A DNA stretch of 64,000 nt from an uncultured Bacteroidia bacterium (GCA_902762655.1 CACWOZ010000007.1:1-64000), one strand, 5' to 3'. Positions 50,782 through 60,505 are shown, counted from the first letter of the stretch. Program-made: numbers and translations. Notes: generated by a model not told the origin, from the letters alone.

Positions 50782-52773
50782 ATGAAAAGATTTTTCTGTA
50801 TTCTGATGCTGGCCGCCATGTTCGCGGCCTGCGGCAAGGAAAAGAATCCCGGAGAGCCGGCGTTCGAACGCCCTTCCTATGCTTCCGGGCAGAAGCAGGG
50901 GAACATCACCTACCAGCTGCTTATCTATAGTTTTGCTGACAGCGACGGAGACGGCATAGGAGACTTCAACGGCATTAAGTCGAAACTGGACTATCTCGAT
51001 GCCCTCGGAGTATCTGCGCTGTGGCTTTCCCCGGCCCACCCTGCAGATTCCTACCATGGTTACGACGTGCAGGATTACTCCAAGGTCAATCCCAAGTACG
51101 GCACCGAGGCAGATTTCAAGGCCCTTATCGATGCTGCTCATGCTAAAGGCATCAAAATCTACATGGACTATGTACTGAACCACACCGGCAAAGGGAATGT
51201 CTGGTTCGCTGAGGCCAAGAAAGGCCCCGCATCCGACAAATTCGGCTGGTTCCACATCTCCTCCAACCCTTCCGCAGACATAGCGGCAGGCAAGTTCCCC
51301 ATGCTGACATCCTACAATTCCGGTGAGTGGCACGACGTGACAGTGGGGGAGATAGGTTATACCGGCCGGCTCCATTTCAAGGTAGATTTTTCCGGAACCC
51401 CCAGGACCATGACCGTGACCGCCGCCGACGGGGCCGCCCAGACCTCCAACACTGACACATCGGTAAATATGTTCCTTTGGGTAGGCGAACCTGGGCAGGC
51501 CGTCCGCATGTACAGGACCGGTACGGACATATATGAGATAACTCTCGATGTAGATACTCCATGGGGCGTGCTGGTGCGCACATCAGATACTTCCTGGGAC
51601 GGCGGGACAAAGTGGGGCGCTCCCAAGGGCGCGAACGTGCTGATATTCGGAGAGCCTCTGGCCCTCAGCACCGAAGATGCCCAGGACATCCTTTTCGGAA
51701 GTCCGACCCCGATGAAGTTCCAGGGCGCGTTCGGCAGCTGGATGCCGGACCTCAACTACGGCCCGGTCAGCACCGCATCCTCTTCCGGCGCCTTCCAGGC
51801 CCTGGCGCAGACTGCGGACAAGTGGATGGACATGGGTGTGGACGGATTCCGCCTGGATGCAGTCAAGCACATCTATTCCGCAGAGCGAGGGAACGAGAAT
51901 CCGGAATTCCTGCGCCAGTGGTACGAGCGCTGCAATTCCACCTTCCGCAGGACTCACTCATCCGACCTTTACATGGTTGGAGAAGTATGGATGGGTTCAT
52001 CCGACGTCGCCCCCTACTACAAGGGTCTGCCCGCCTGTTTCGAGTTCGATTTCTGGGAAAGGTTGAAATGGGTGCTCAACCAGCGTACCGGCTGCTACTT
52101 CGTGAAGGACCTGACCGGCTATCGCAAGGCGTATGCTGCCGTCCGTCCGGGTGCTATTGCAGCCACTAAACTCACGAACCACGATGAGACCCGCGCTGCC
52201 TCCATACTCGGGCGCGACCTGGCAAAACTGAAGCAGGCCGCAGCCTTCCTGATGACGGCGGAAGGAGAACCTTATATTTATCAGGGAGAGGAACTTGGAT
52301 ACTGGGGGAAGGACGGCGATGACGGCGGACGCGATGAACTCGTGCGCACTCCTATGGTGTGGGAATCTGCATCCACCGCTGCCACCGGAGACCTCGGCGG
52401 ACATGTCGACATGAGCCTGGTTACGGATGCCATATCCGTAGCCGCACAGGAAAAGGATGAGGAATCGCTCCTGCGCACCTACTACGAATGGACCTACGCA
52501 CGCAATACCTGTTCCGCCCTTGCTTCCGGGAAGATGTCTTCCCACGGCAGATATAACGAAAGCAATACCCTGGATTCGTCTGTTGCAGCCTGGTATATGA
52601 CCGCCCCCGACGGCGCCAAAGCCCTTGTCGTGCACAATGTGGGTGCATCGCCGGTGGATTTGGACCTTGACGGAGACAAGCTTTCCGACATGCTGGTCTC
52701 ACTCGGTTCCGTCTCGGTTTCCGGCACAACGCTCGAACTCGGCGCCAACTCCTCGGCTGTATTCCGGCAGTAG
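50782..52773 (+). CDS. susG: SusG-like outer-membrane alpha-amylase (GH13) with inserted CBM58-like domain
   Basis: A 663-residue lipoprotein with lipobox FAAC (C17). The GH13 barrel begins ITYQLLIYSFADSDGDGIGDFNGIKSKLDYL. Catalytic residues are the nucleophile D359 (GFRLDAVKH), the acid/base E401 (MVGEVWMG) and D468 (TNHDETRA). Between about 175 and 310 a beta-rich domain (LHFKVDFSG, NMFLWVGEPGQ, IYEITLDVDTPWG) interrupts the barrel at the place where SusG carries its CBM58 starch-binding module. It cuts surface-bound starch into oligosaccharides for SusCD. Start is ATG 50782; a TTG at 50776 is less likely. Confidence 0.9.
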   Translation: MKRFFCILMLAAMFAACGKEKNPGEPAFERPSYASGQKQGNITYQLLIYSFADSDGDGIGDFNGIKSKLDYLDALGVSALWLSPAHPADSYHGYDVQDYSKVNPKYGTEADFKALIDAAHAKGIKIYMDYVLNHTGKGNVWFAEAKKGPASDKFGWFHISSNPSADIAAGKFPMLTSYNSGEWHDVTVGEIGYTGRLHFKVDFSGTPRTMTVTAADGAAQTSNTDTSVNMFLWVGEPGQAVRMYRTGTDIYEITLDVDTPWGVLVRTSDTSWDGGTKWGAPKGANVLIFGEPLALSTEDAQDILFGSPTPMKFQGAFGSWMPDLNYGPVSTASSSGAFQALAQTADKWMDMGVDGFRLDAVKHIYSAERGNENPEFLRQWYERCNSTFRRTHSSDLYMVGEVWMGSSDVAPYYKGLPACFEFDFWERLKWVLNQRTGCYFVKDLTGYRKAYAAVRPGAIAATKLTNHDETRAASILGRDLAKLKQAAAFLMTAEGEPYIYQGEELGYWGKDGDDGGRDELVRTPMVWESASTAATGDLGGHVDMSLVTDAISVAAQEKDEESLLRTYYEWTYARNTCSALASGKMSSHGRYNESNTLDSSVAAWYMTAPDGAKALVVHNVGASPVDLDLDGDKLSDMLVSLGSVSVSGTTLELGANSSAVFRQ

Positions 52774-52821
52774 TACCCAGCCGGAGGCCGGGCAGCTAAA
52801 TGGTTGATTAACAGCAAATTG

Positions 52822-52860
52822 CTGAAAACAAATCGGCGAAAAAAGACGATTTGTTTTCAG
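52822..52860. terminator. Perfect 14-base hairpin between the two amylase genes
   Basis: CTGAAAACAAATCG (52822-52835) and CGATTTGTTTTCAG (52847-52860), loop of 11, A-rich. It may reduce readthrough from susG or protect its mRNA end. There is no T-run after the right arm. Confidence 0.55.
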
Positions 52861-52886
52861 GAAAACATTGATATACAATAAGTTAA

Positions 52887-54206
52887 ATGCCCGATATGAA
52901 AAAGATCATTTTCGCCGCAATCGCGGCCGCAGCGCTGAGCGCCTGCTGCAGCGCCCCCGTGAAGAACGTGCATCCGGAGTGGACCTACAATACCGTAGTG
53001 TACGAGGTAAACGTCCGTCAGTTCAGTCCCGAGGGTACATTCAAGGGGGTTGAGGCCCAGCTGCCCCGCCTGAAAGACCTTGGTGTGGATATCCTCTGGC
53101 TCATGCCCATCAACGAAATCGGCACCGAGGGGCGCAAGGGCACCCTCGGCAGTTACTATGCCATCTCCGACTACAAGGCGGTCAATCCGGAATTCGGCAC
53201 CATGCAGGATTTCGAGGACCTGCTTGCCGCCGCTCACGCGCAGGGCTTCCGCGTAATCCTGGACTGGGTGGCTAACCAGACCGCTCCCGACAATGTGTGG
53301 ATGACGGAGAAACCCGCCGGTTTCTATGAGCGCGACTCCCTCGGAAACGCCATCTGGGAGTATGACTGGACCGACACCCGCAGCCTCAATTACGAGAACA
53401 AGGAAGTCTGGTATGCCCAGGAAGATGCCATGCGCTTCTGGCTCGACAAGGGAGTGGACGGATTCCGCTGCGATGCCGCCGGCGAGATGCCCACAGAAAC
53501 ATGGCAGTATCTCGTACCGGCCCTGCGCCGCGCCTATCCCGAAATCTATCTTCTCGCAGAGGCTGAAAAGCCTGAATTTATGGTAGATACAATGTTCGAT
53601 GCCACCTATGCCTGGGAGATGCATCACATCGAGAACGCCATCGGCAACGGACCCGCCAACAAGGACGGCGTGAAGACTGCGGCCGACCTCCGCGAGTATC
53701 TTGCAAAGGACGCGGAGAATACCCCGGCATCCGCTTTCCGTCTGGCCTTCACTTCGAACCATGACGAGAATTCCTGGAACGGCACCGAGTTCGAGCGCCT
53801 CGGAGATGCCTGGCAGGTGATGGAGGTGCTGAACTTCACCCTTCCGAAGACCCAGCCTCTCATCTATACAGGGCAGGAGATCGGCTTGGACCGCAGGCTG
53901 GAATTCTTCGAGAAAGACCCTATAACCGACTGGACTGCAAATGAATATACGGATTTCTACAAATATCTGGTCTCCCTCAGGCACTCTAATCCCGCCCTTG
54001 CCGCAGGTGAACGTGGCGGCTGCGTGAAGTGGATCGAGACCGGCGATCCCGACGTGCTTGCCTTCAGCCGCAAAGTTAAAGGCAACAGGGTTACCGTCTA
54101 TGCCAACCTCAATCCTGAGCCCTCGAAGCCGGTCAAGGCCCTCCGTGGAGTGTGTCCCCCCGACGGAATCCTGCCGCCCTGGGGCTGGAAAGTGCTGACA
54201 AGATAA
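52887..54206 (+). CDS. Second alpha-amylase-family lipoprotein (GH13)
   Basis: A 439-residue enzyme with lipobox LSAC (C20 counted from ATG 52887; ATG 52896 would remove three residues). Barrel motifs: VVYEVNVRQFSPEGTFKGV, ILDWVANQTA, nucleophile D196 (GFRCDAAGE), acid/base E225 (LLAEAEKP), D293 (TSNHDENSW), with a short C-terminal beta domain. It is smaller than the SusG-like enzyme and has no inserted domain, so it probably trims oligosaccharides, perhaps on the periplasmic side, in the role of SusA/SusB; exact product unknown. Confidence 0.85.
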   Translation: MPDMKKIIFAAIAAAALSACCSAPVKNVHPEWTYNTVVYEVNVRQFSPEGTFKGVEAQLPRLKDLGVDILWLMPINEIGTEGRKGTLGSYYAISDYKAVNPEFGTMQDFEDLLAAAHAQGFRVILDWVANQTAPDNVWMTEKPAGFYERDSLGNAIWEYDWTDTRSLNYENKEVWYAQEDAMRFWLDKGVDGFRCDAAGEMPTETWQYLVPALRRAYPEIYLLAEAEKPEFMVDTMFDATYAWEMHHIENAIGNGPANKDGVKTAADLREYLAKDAENTPASAFRLAFTSNHDENSWNGTEFERLGDAWQVMEVLNFTLPKTQPLIYTGQEIGLDRRLEFFEKDPITDWTANEYTDFYKYLVSLRHSNPALAAGERGGCVKWIETGDPDVLAFSRKVKGNRVTVYANLNPEPSKPVKALRGVCPPDGILPPWGWKVLTR

Positions 54207-54232
54207 CATCTCCCGTTACACAAGTTGTATAT

Positions 54233-54259
54233 GGCGCGAAATTTGCTTAATTTCGCGCC
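54233..54259. terminator. GC-rich palindrome after the starch locus
   Basis: Perfect 11-base arms GGCGCGAAATT (54233-54243) and AATTTCGCGCC (54249-54259), loop TGCTT, followed by GTAATTTTA. It lies 27 bases after the amylase stop and 20 before the tolC-like start. A terminator is likely; an operator for the efflux operon is the alternative. Confidence 0.65.
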
Positions 54260-54278
54260 GTAATTTTATGTGTGTAGA

Positions 54279-55757
54279 ATGTTTAGTATAATGTTGGTTG
54301 TTACGGCTGGGATTCTGTCAGCCGCGGCCGATACCACGGCAGAGCAAGCCCCTGCGGTAATAACTTTGGAACAGGCGTTGGAAATCGCCCTGTCCAACAA
54401 CCCCACCGTACGGATTGCCGATTTGGAAATCCATCGCGCGAATTATGCCAGGAAAGGCTCCTATGCGAGCCTTCTTCCACAGATTAACGCCAGCGGCTCA
54501 TATCAGCGCACCATCAAGAAACAGGTGATGTATATGGGCGGCGGCGATGACGACGATTCCGAAGGCGGCGGAGGAGGCATGGCAAGCATGATGGCCGGCA
54601 TCCTGGAGCCGGTAATGTATCATATTGAACAACTCTATAAAGGCACGGGCGTGCCCTATGTGCCCTACGTGCCGAAACCGGCCGAAACGACTTCGTCTTC
54701 TGACGATGGCATCACGGTAGGCCGCTGGAACGCCTTCAACGCAGGCATCAGCGCCAGCATGCCTCTCATCAACGCCCAGCTTTGGAAGAGCATCTCCATC
54801 TCCGGCGACGATGTGGAACTCGCGGTCGAGAAGGCCCGCTCCTCCCGCCTCGAGATGGTGAACCAGGTGAAGCAGGCTTACTACGGCGTGCTCCTCGCCA
54901 AGGAGGCCAACCACGTGTTCCAGAGCGTGTTCGACAACGCCGTGCAGAATCTTGAACTGACACAGAAGAAATATAACGCATCGAAGGCTTCCGAACTCGA
55001 CCTCGCAAGGGCCAAGACCACGGTGGCCAACGCCGTCCCTAACCTCTACGACTCCGCGAACGCGATCGATCTCGCCCTATGGCAGCTCAAGGCTGTTATG
55101 GGTGTCGAACTCAGCGAAGAGATCGACGTGAAGGACTCCCTGCTGGTTTACTCCGAAGGGATGGCGAAGGAGCTCGACCGGGACTATGGCCTGGACGGGA
55201 ACTCCTCCCTGCGCCAGCTGAACATCCAGGCGGAGCAGCTCGCAAAGAGCATACAGATGCAGAAATACGGCTATCTGCCCACTCTTGCGCTGACCTTCTC
55301 CTACAGCCTGAACGCCATGACCAACGACTTCAAGTTCAGCGAATATAAGTGGACGCCCTATTCCTTCGCGGGCCTCAGCCTTAACATCCCCATCTTCTCG
55401 GGCGGGCAGAAAGCAAACAGCATCAATCAGGCGAAGGTCCAGGCACAGGAGCTCGCCATCCAGCGCGAGAATGCCGAACGCCAGCTGCAGATAGCCATCC
55501 GCCAGAGCCTCGGCACCATGGAAACCGCGGTCAAGAGCCATGAATCGGCTCTGGACGCCCTCGAATCCGCACAGAAGGCATATGACATCGCCGCCAAGTC
55601 ATACGAGGTGGGGCGCAGTACCCTGACGGATCTCGACGCCGCCCAGCTCGCGCTCACCCAGGCCCAACTCTCGGCGAGCCAGGCGATATATAATTATCTT
55701 GTGGCCAAGGCAGGTTTAGAAAGTACAATCGGAGCAGATTACACAGCAGAAAAATGA
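54279..55757 (+). CDS. TolC-family outer-membrane efflux channel
   Basis: A 492-residue protein with signal segment MFSIMLVVTAGILSAAAD and the OEP repeats: ITLEQALEIALSNNPTVRIADLEI near the start and QAYYGVLLAKEANHVFQSVFDNAVQNLELTQKKYNASKASELDLARAK, then NIPIFSGGQKANSINQAKVQ in the second half. A Gly/Asp-rich insert lies at about 87-105 (GGGDDDDSEGGGGG). It forms the outer part of the tripartite pump with the next two genes. ATG 54279 chosen over GTG 54270. Four-base overlap with the MFP gene. Confidence 0.9.
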   Translation: MFSIMLVVTAGILSAAADTTAEQAPAVITLEQALEIALSNNPTVRIADLEIHRANYARKGSYASLLPQINASGSYQRTIKKQVMYMGGGDDDDSEGGGGGMASMMAGILEPVMYHIEQLYKGTGVPYVPYVPKPAETTSSSDDGITVGRWNAFNAGISASMPLINAQLWKSISISGDDVELAVEKARSSRLEMVNQVKQAYYGVLLAKEANHVFQSVFDNAVQNLELTQKKYNASKASELDLARAKTTVANAVPNLYDSANAIDLALWQLKAVMGVELSEEIDVKDSLLVYSEGMAKELDRDYGLDGNSSLRQLNIQAEQLAKSIQMQKYGYLPTLALTFSYSLNAMTNDFKFSEYKWTPYSFAGLSLNIPIFSGGQKANSINQAKVQAQELAIQRENAERQLQIAIRQSLGTMETAVKSHESALDALESAQKAYDIAAKSYEVGRSTLTDLDAAQLALTQAQLSASQAIYNYLVAKAGLESTIGADYTAEK

Positions 55758-56773
55758 AAAAGACAGTTATCATAGCGATCGCAGTCCTCGTACTCGCAGG
55801 CTGCGCACAGAAAAAGAATTCACAGGAGCAGGCCGCAGCAGCCATGCAACCCGCCGCACAGGCGGTAAAGGTGATGAGTGCCTCCAAGCAGAATGTAAGG
55901 CAGGACGGCACTTACTCCGCTACCGTACAGGCATTTGCGGTCAACAACATCGCACCCCAGAGCGGCGGCCGCATACAGAAGATCAACGTCGAGGTTGGGG
56001 ACTTCGTAGGCAAGGGCCAGGTCCTTGCGGAGATGGACCGCGTGCAGCTGGACCAGGCCAAACTCCGCCTCTCCAACGCAGAGACCGAACTCGGGCGCCT
56101 GAAGCAGCTCTATGAGCAGGGAGGCCTCGCCCAAAGCGATTACGAAGCCGCCGAACTCAACTATCAGGTAAGCAAGAGCACCTACGACAATCTCCTCGAG
56201 AACACTATACTCCGTTCGCCCATCAGCGGCGTCGTCTCGGCCCGCAATTACGACCGCGGCGACATGTACGGCATGGCGGCCCCCATCTTTACGGTGCAGC
56301 AGATAACCCCCGTGAAGATATTGGTGGGCATCTCCGAAGGCGACTATACCAAGGTGAAGAAGGGTGATGTGGTCACTCTCACCGTGGATGCTCTTCCCGG
56401 CAAGACTTTCAGCGGCACCATAAAGAGGATATATCCCACTATCGACCCCATGACCCACACCGTCAACATCGAAGTCAGCGTGCCTAACCAGAACCGCGAA
56501 CTCCGTCCCGGCATGTACGCCAAGGTCAACGTCACCTTCGGGCAGAGCAGCAGCATAGTGGTTCCTGATGCGGCCGTGGTGCGCCTGCAGGGCTCGGGCC
56601 AGCGTAACGTATTCGTGGTCGAGGACGGCATCGCTGTGCAGCGCGAGGTTACCCTCGGACGCCATTTCGACTCCCAATACGAGATACTTTCCGGCATCGA
56701 GGTCGGGGAGCAGGTAGTAGTCAAGGGCGGCTCGGCTCTGCGTAACGGAGCGGCCGTCGAGGTAATCGGGTAG
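55754..56773 (+). CDS. RND efflux periplasmic adaptor (MFP) lipoprotein
   Basis: A 339-residue lipoprotein, lipobox LAGC (C17). Adaptor landmarks: NNIAPQSGGRIQKINVEVGDFVGKGQVLAEMD (about 58-89), a short alpha-hairpin, ILRSPISGVVSARNYDRGDMYG, and VPNQNRELRPGMYAKVNV near the end. It joins the TolC-like channel to the RND pump. It overlaps the channel gene by four bases and precedes the pump by four. Confidence 0.92.
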   Translation: MKKTVIIAIAVLVLAGCAQKKNSQEQAAAAMQPAAQAVKVMSASKQNVRQDGTYSATVQAFAVNNIAPQSGGRIQKINVEVGDFVGKGQVLAEMDRVQLDQAKLRLSNAETELGRLKQLYEQGGLAQSDYEAAELNYQVSKSTYDNLLENTILRSPISGVVSARNYDRGDMYGMAAPIFTVQQITPVKILVGISEGDYTKVKKGDVVTLTVDALPGKTFSGTIKRIYPTIDPMTHTVNIEVSVPNQNRELRPGMYAKVNVTFGQSSSIVVPDAAVVRLQGSGQRNVFVVEDGIAVQREVTLGRHFDSQYEILSGIEVGEQVVVKGGSALRNGAAVEVIG

Positions 56774-56777
56774 AGCC

Positions 56778-59700
56778 ATGAGCATAATCAAATCTGCAGT
56801 AAAGAACAGGGTGACGACTGCCCTGATTTTCGTCGCCTTCGTGATCCTCGGTCTCTACTCCCTGGTGAACACCTCTATCGCGCTCTTCCCGGAGTTCGAC
56901 TCCAACACCATCATGGTGATGAGTTCCTACCCCGGCGCGAATGCATCCGATATTGAGGCGAACCTCACCAAACTTCTGGAGAACAGCCTGAACAGTGTCG
57001 AGGACCTCAAGAAACTGAGTTCCCAGAGCAAGGAGAACGTGAGCATACTCACCCTCGAATTCGAATACGGGACGGACATCGAGGAAGCCACGAATAACGT
57101 GCGCGACAAGCTCGACATGATCAACTCCGTGATGCCCGACGGTGCCAGTACCCCGGTGATCTTCAAGTTCAGCGCGGACGATATGCCGATCATGATGTTC
57201 ACCGCCTCGGCAACCGAGAGCGTGTCCGGCCTCGACAAGATACTCGACGACCAGGTGGCCACCCCTCTCGCCCGTATCAAGGGCGTGGGTACCGTGAGCA
57301 TCGACGGGGCCCCCACCCGCGAAATCCAGGTGTATTGCGATCCCAACAAGTTGGAGGCTTACCATCTGAGCGTGGCAGCCATCTCCCAGATAATCGCCTC
57401 GGAAAACCGCAACCTCCCTTCCGGAAACATCGACATCGGTTCCAACACCTACACCCTCCGTGTGGAGAAGGAGTTCGATGATCCTTCCGAACTGCTCGAC
57501 ATCGTGGTCGGTTACAACGGCAGCCAGACCATCCTCCTGCGCGACGTGGCAACTATCCGCGATGGCAGCGAAGAGCGTGAGCAGGAGTCTTACACCGACG
57601 GCATCCGCGCCGCCCGTATAGTAATCCAGAAGCAGGCCGGAGCCAACACCGTGAACGTCAGCCGCGGTGTGCACAGACAGCTCGAGCAGATAAAGAAGAC
57701 TCTTCCTTCGGACATCAAGATCAACCAGATCTTCGACTCCTCCGACGAAATCGTAGATACCATCCACTCCCTGATCGAGACAATCCTCATCACTTTCATG
57801 GTGGTCATGCTGGTGGTATTCGTGTTCCTGGGCAGATGGAAGACGACCTTCATCATCATCCTTTCCATCCCTATCGCCCTGCTGGCTTCGATGGTATACC
57901 TCTTTGCCACCGGCAACACTCTGAACATCATATCGATGGCTTCGCTGTCGCTGGCCATAGGCATGGTGGTGGATGATGCGATCGTGGTGCTGGAGAACGT
58001 GACAACCCACATAGAGAGGGGGGAGAAGCCCAACGAGGCCGCCATCCACGGCACCTCCGAAGTGGGTATATCCGTCATCGCATCCACCCTTACCATGCTC
58101 TGCGTCTTCCTGCCCCTGACAATGATCAAAGGAATGACGGGCGTGATGTTCCAGCAGCTCGGATGGATCGTGACCATCATCATGGTAGTGTCCACCACCG
58201 CCGCCCTTACCCTTGTACCAATGCTCTGCGCCCAGTTCCTCGGCGGGAAGAAGAGCGAGAGCAAGCTCTACAAGTGGTTCTTCACCCCCATCGACAAGAC
58301 CCTGGACGCCATCTCCGCAGGATATGCACGCATCATCGGCTGGGCCACAACCCACCGTAAGACCGTCATCTTCGGAGCCTTCGGCATACTGATGGCGGTG
58401 CTGGTTTTCATTGCACCCAGGCTCAAGACCGAGTACTTCCCCAAAACTGATGCCGACCGTATCACCGTGTCGGTGACACTGCCCGTGGGAACGGCCCAGA
58501 GCGTGACCGGCGAGCTTGCGCACAGCATCTACGCCGAACTGGTCAAGGAGATTCCGGAGATCAGCGTCTGCAACCTCACCTATGGTCAGGCGGACTCGGA
58601 CAATCTGCTGGGTTCGATGCGCAGCAACGGCACCCATATCCTGTCGATCAACATGCACATAGGCACGAAGAGCGAGCGTGAGCGCAGTTCCGGCGAGATA
58701 GCGGATAATGTGAGGCAGATACTCCGCCGCTATCCCGAAATCCGCAAAGCCACTGTCAGTGAAGGCGGCGGAATGATGGGAGGGGGGTCCAGCGTATCCC
58801 TCGAAATCTACGGCTACAGCTTCCAGGAGACCGATGCGGCAGCCAGGGAGATACAGGCTAAACTTCTGCAGCATAAGGAGTTCGCCCAGGTCATCCTGAG
58901 CCGCGACGAGTATACCCCTGAATATCAGGTCGACTTCGACCGCGAGAAACTCGCGCTCAACGGACTCAATTCCACCACCGCCGGCTCCGCTTTCAGCGCA
59001 GCCATGAGCGGCAGCGTGGCGTCCCTTTACCGTGAGGACGGCGAGGAATACAACATCCGCGTACGCTACGCCCCCGAGTTCCGCACGAGTATCGAGGACA
59101 TGGAGAACATAATCATCTATACTCCTGCCGGAAAGGGCATTCGCCTGAAGGAGCTTGGGACCATTGTCGAGACGGAGGTCCCTCCTACTATCGAAAGGCG
59201 CAACCGCCAGCGCTACATCACCGTCACGGCCCTTGTCGCCAACAAGGTCGCCCTGTCGGACGCCGTAGCTGTGACCAACCAGGTGCTGGACGAAACTCCT
59301 CTGCCTTCCAGCCTCTACAGCGTGATTTCCGGCGACTATGAAGATCAGCAGAAGATGTTCTCCGACATGGGAATCCTCATGCTGCTGATGGTCCTTCTCG
59401 TCTACATCGTGATGGCGGCGCAGTTCGAGAGTTTCATGAGCCCGTTCGTCATCATGTTCAGCCTGCCTTTCGCGGCAGTCGGCGTAATCCTCGGCCTCTG
59501 GCTGACTGGCACCGCCCTCAGCGTGATGGGCATGGTGGGTATCATAATCCTCATAGGTATAGTGGTTAAGAACGGTATCGTGCTGATCGACTACACGATT
59601 CTCTGCCGCGAGCGCGGCATGACCGTGCTGGAAGCCTCCGTGACCGCGGCCCGCAGCCGTCTGCGCCCTATCCTCATGACCACCCTGACCACAGTCCTGG

Positions 59701-59882
59701 GTATGCTCCCGATGGCCATCGGCAACGGTGACGGCGCCGAGCTCTGGAATGGCCTCGGTATGGTCGTCTGCTGGGGTCTGAGCATTTCCACCCTGGTCAC
59801 CCTGGTGCTCATCCCCACCGTATATTGTGTGTTTGCAACACGGCAGGAACGCCGTGCATCTAAAAAATACGAAATAATATGA
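56778..59882 (+). CDS. RND-family efflux pump (HAE1-like permease)
   Basis: A 1034-residue inner-membrane pump with twelve membrane helices in two halves and two large periplasmic loops. The TM4 proton-relay motif is GMVVDDAIVVLENV (about 395-408); family sequences MSSYPGANASDIEANLTKLLE and MVGIIILIGIVVKNGIVLIDY mark the two halves. It expels toxic compounds using the proton gradient; substrates cannot be predicted. The stop overlaps the next ATG. A 717-codon open frame on the opposite strand is a shadow. Confidence 0.93.
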   Translation: MSIIKSAVKNRVTTALIFVAFVILGLYSLVNTSIALFPEFDSNTIMVMSSYPGANASDIEANLTKLLENSLNSVEDLKKLSSQSKENVSILTLEFEYGTDIEEATNNVRDKLDMINSVMPDGASTPVIFKFSADDMPIMMFTASATESVSGLDKILDDQVATPLARIKGVGTVSIDGAPTREIQVYCDPNKLEAYHLSVAAISQIIASENRNLPSGNIDIGSNTYTLRVEKEFDDPSELLDIVVGYNGSQTILLRDVATIRDGSEEREQESYTDGIRAARIVIQKQAGANTVNVSRGVHRQLEQIKKTLPSDIKINQIFDSSDEIVDTIHSLIETILITFMVVMLVVFVFLGRWKTTFIIILSIPIALLASMVYLFATGNTLNIISMASLSLAIGMVVDDAIVVLENVTTHIERGEKPNEAAIHGTSEVGISVIASTLTMLCVFLPLTMIKGMTGVMFQQLGWIVTIIMVVSTTAALTLVPMLCAQFLGGKKSESKLYKWFFTPIDKTLDAISAGYARIIGWATTHRKTVIFGAFGILMAVLVFIAPRLKTEYFPKTDADRITVSVTLPVGTAQSVTGELAHSIYAELVKEIPEISVCNLTYGQADSDNLLGSMRSNGTHILSINMHIGTKSERERSSGEIADNVRQILRRYPEIRKATVSEGGGMMGGGSSVSLEIYGYSFQETDAAAREIQAKLLQHKEFAQVILSRDEYTPEYQVDFDREKLALNGLNSTTAGSAFSAAMSGSVASLYREDGEEYNIRVRYAPEFRTSIEDMENIIIYTPAGKGIRLKELGTIVETEVPPTIERRNRQRYITVTALVANKVALSDAVAVTNQVLDETPLPSSLYSVISGDYEDQQKMFSDMGILMLLMVLLVYIVMAAQFESFMSPFVIMFSLPFAAVGVILGLWLTGTALSVMGMVGIIILIGIVVKNGIVLIDYTILCRERGMTVLEASVTAARSRLRPILMTTLTTVLGMLPMAIGNGDGAELWNGLGMVVCWGLSISTLVTLVLIPTVYCVFATRQERRASKKYEII

Positions 59883-60172
59883 AAGCGCTCTTCATAGTTT
59901 ACAATCAGGCCTATGGCGACGAGATAGTCGCCTTGCTCGAAGGCTTCGGGCAGCATGGTTTCACCCGTTTCGACGGAGTGGGCGGGCGCGGATCCGTTTC
60001 CGGCATCCCGCATCTCGACAGCCATGCCTGGCCGGAGTACAACGACGCTCTTCTGCTGATGACGGAGGACGATAAGGTGCGCCCGATCCTGGATGCCCTC
60101 AAGGCTAAGGACGAAGAAACCCCCGACCTGGGGATCCGCGCTTTCTCATGGAATTTGGAACAAATTCTATAA
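59879..60172 (+). CDS. Small PII-like protein linked to the RND operon
   Basis: A 97-residue protein: KALFIVYNQAYGDEIVALLEGFGQHGFTRFDGVGGRG, then EYNDALLLMTEDDKVRPILDALKAKDEE. The strand-helix-strand pattern and size resemble PII/CutA-like trimeric proteins that accompany RND pumps in this phylum (PG0541-type). It overlaps the pump gene by four bases and may regulate the pump. No ligand residues can be assigned. Confidence 0.65.
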   Translation: MKALFIVYNQAYGDEIVALLEGFGQHGFTRFDGVGGRGSVSGIPHLDSHAWPEYNDALLLMTEDDKVRPILDALKAKDEETPDLGIRAFSWNLEQIL

Positions 60173-60179
60173 TTTTTTA

Positions 60180-60187
60180 TATCTTTG
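60180..60187 (+). promoter_or_regulatory. -7 box for trxA
   Basis: TATCTTTG with the ATG at 60193, five bases on, so the message is probably leaderless. Confidence 0.6.
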
Positions 60188-60192
60188 TGAAT

Positions 60193-60504
60193 ATGAATGT
60201 TATAGACGAAAACAACTTCGAGCAGATAATTAACTCGAAACCTGTGGCCCTGGTAGACCTCTGGGCTGCATGGTGCGGTCCCTGCCGCATGCTCTCTCCC
60301 ACTGTCGACGATATCGCCGCCGAATATGAAGGCCGTGTCGAGGTCGCCAAGTGCAATGTTGACGACAACGAGGAAATCGCCGCCCGTTTCGGTGTGCGCA
60401 GCATCCCTACCCTCCTCTTTTTCAAGAACGGCGAACTTGTCGACAAGTCCGTCGGCCTTGTTTCCAAGCAGGAAATAGAAACAATTCTAAATAATTTACT
60501 GTAA
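60193..60504 (+). CDS. trxA: Thioredoxin
   Basis: A 103-residue thioredoxin with the active site W27-C-G-P-C31, the cis-proline in RSIPTLLFFKNGE, and no signal peptide, so it is cytoplasmic. It reduces protein disulfides. The ATG at 60193 follows its own promoter; the open frame from 60148 begins inside the PII-like gene. Confidence 0.94.
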   Translation: MNVIDENNFEQIINSKPVALVDLWAAWCGPCRMLSPTVDDIAAEYEGRVEVAKCNVDDNEEIAARFGVRSIPTLLFFKNGELVDKSVGLVSKQEIETILNNLL

Positions 60505-60505
60505 T

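Noticed and set aside
56721-58874. 717-codon open frame antisense to the RND pump
   Set aside because: It is the mirror of a well-recognised pump gene with strong codon bias; its translation shows no known motif and His/Asp/Gly-rich composition typical of shadows.
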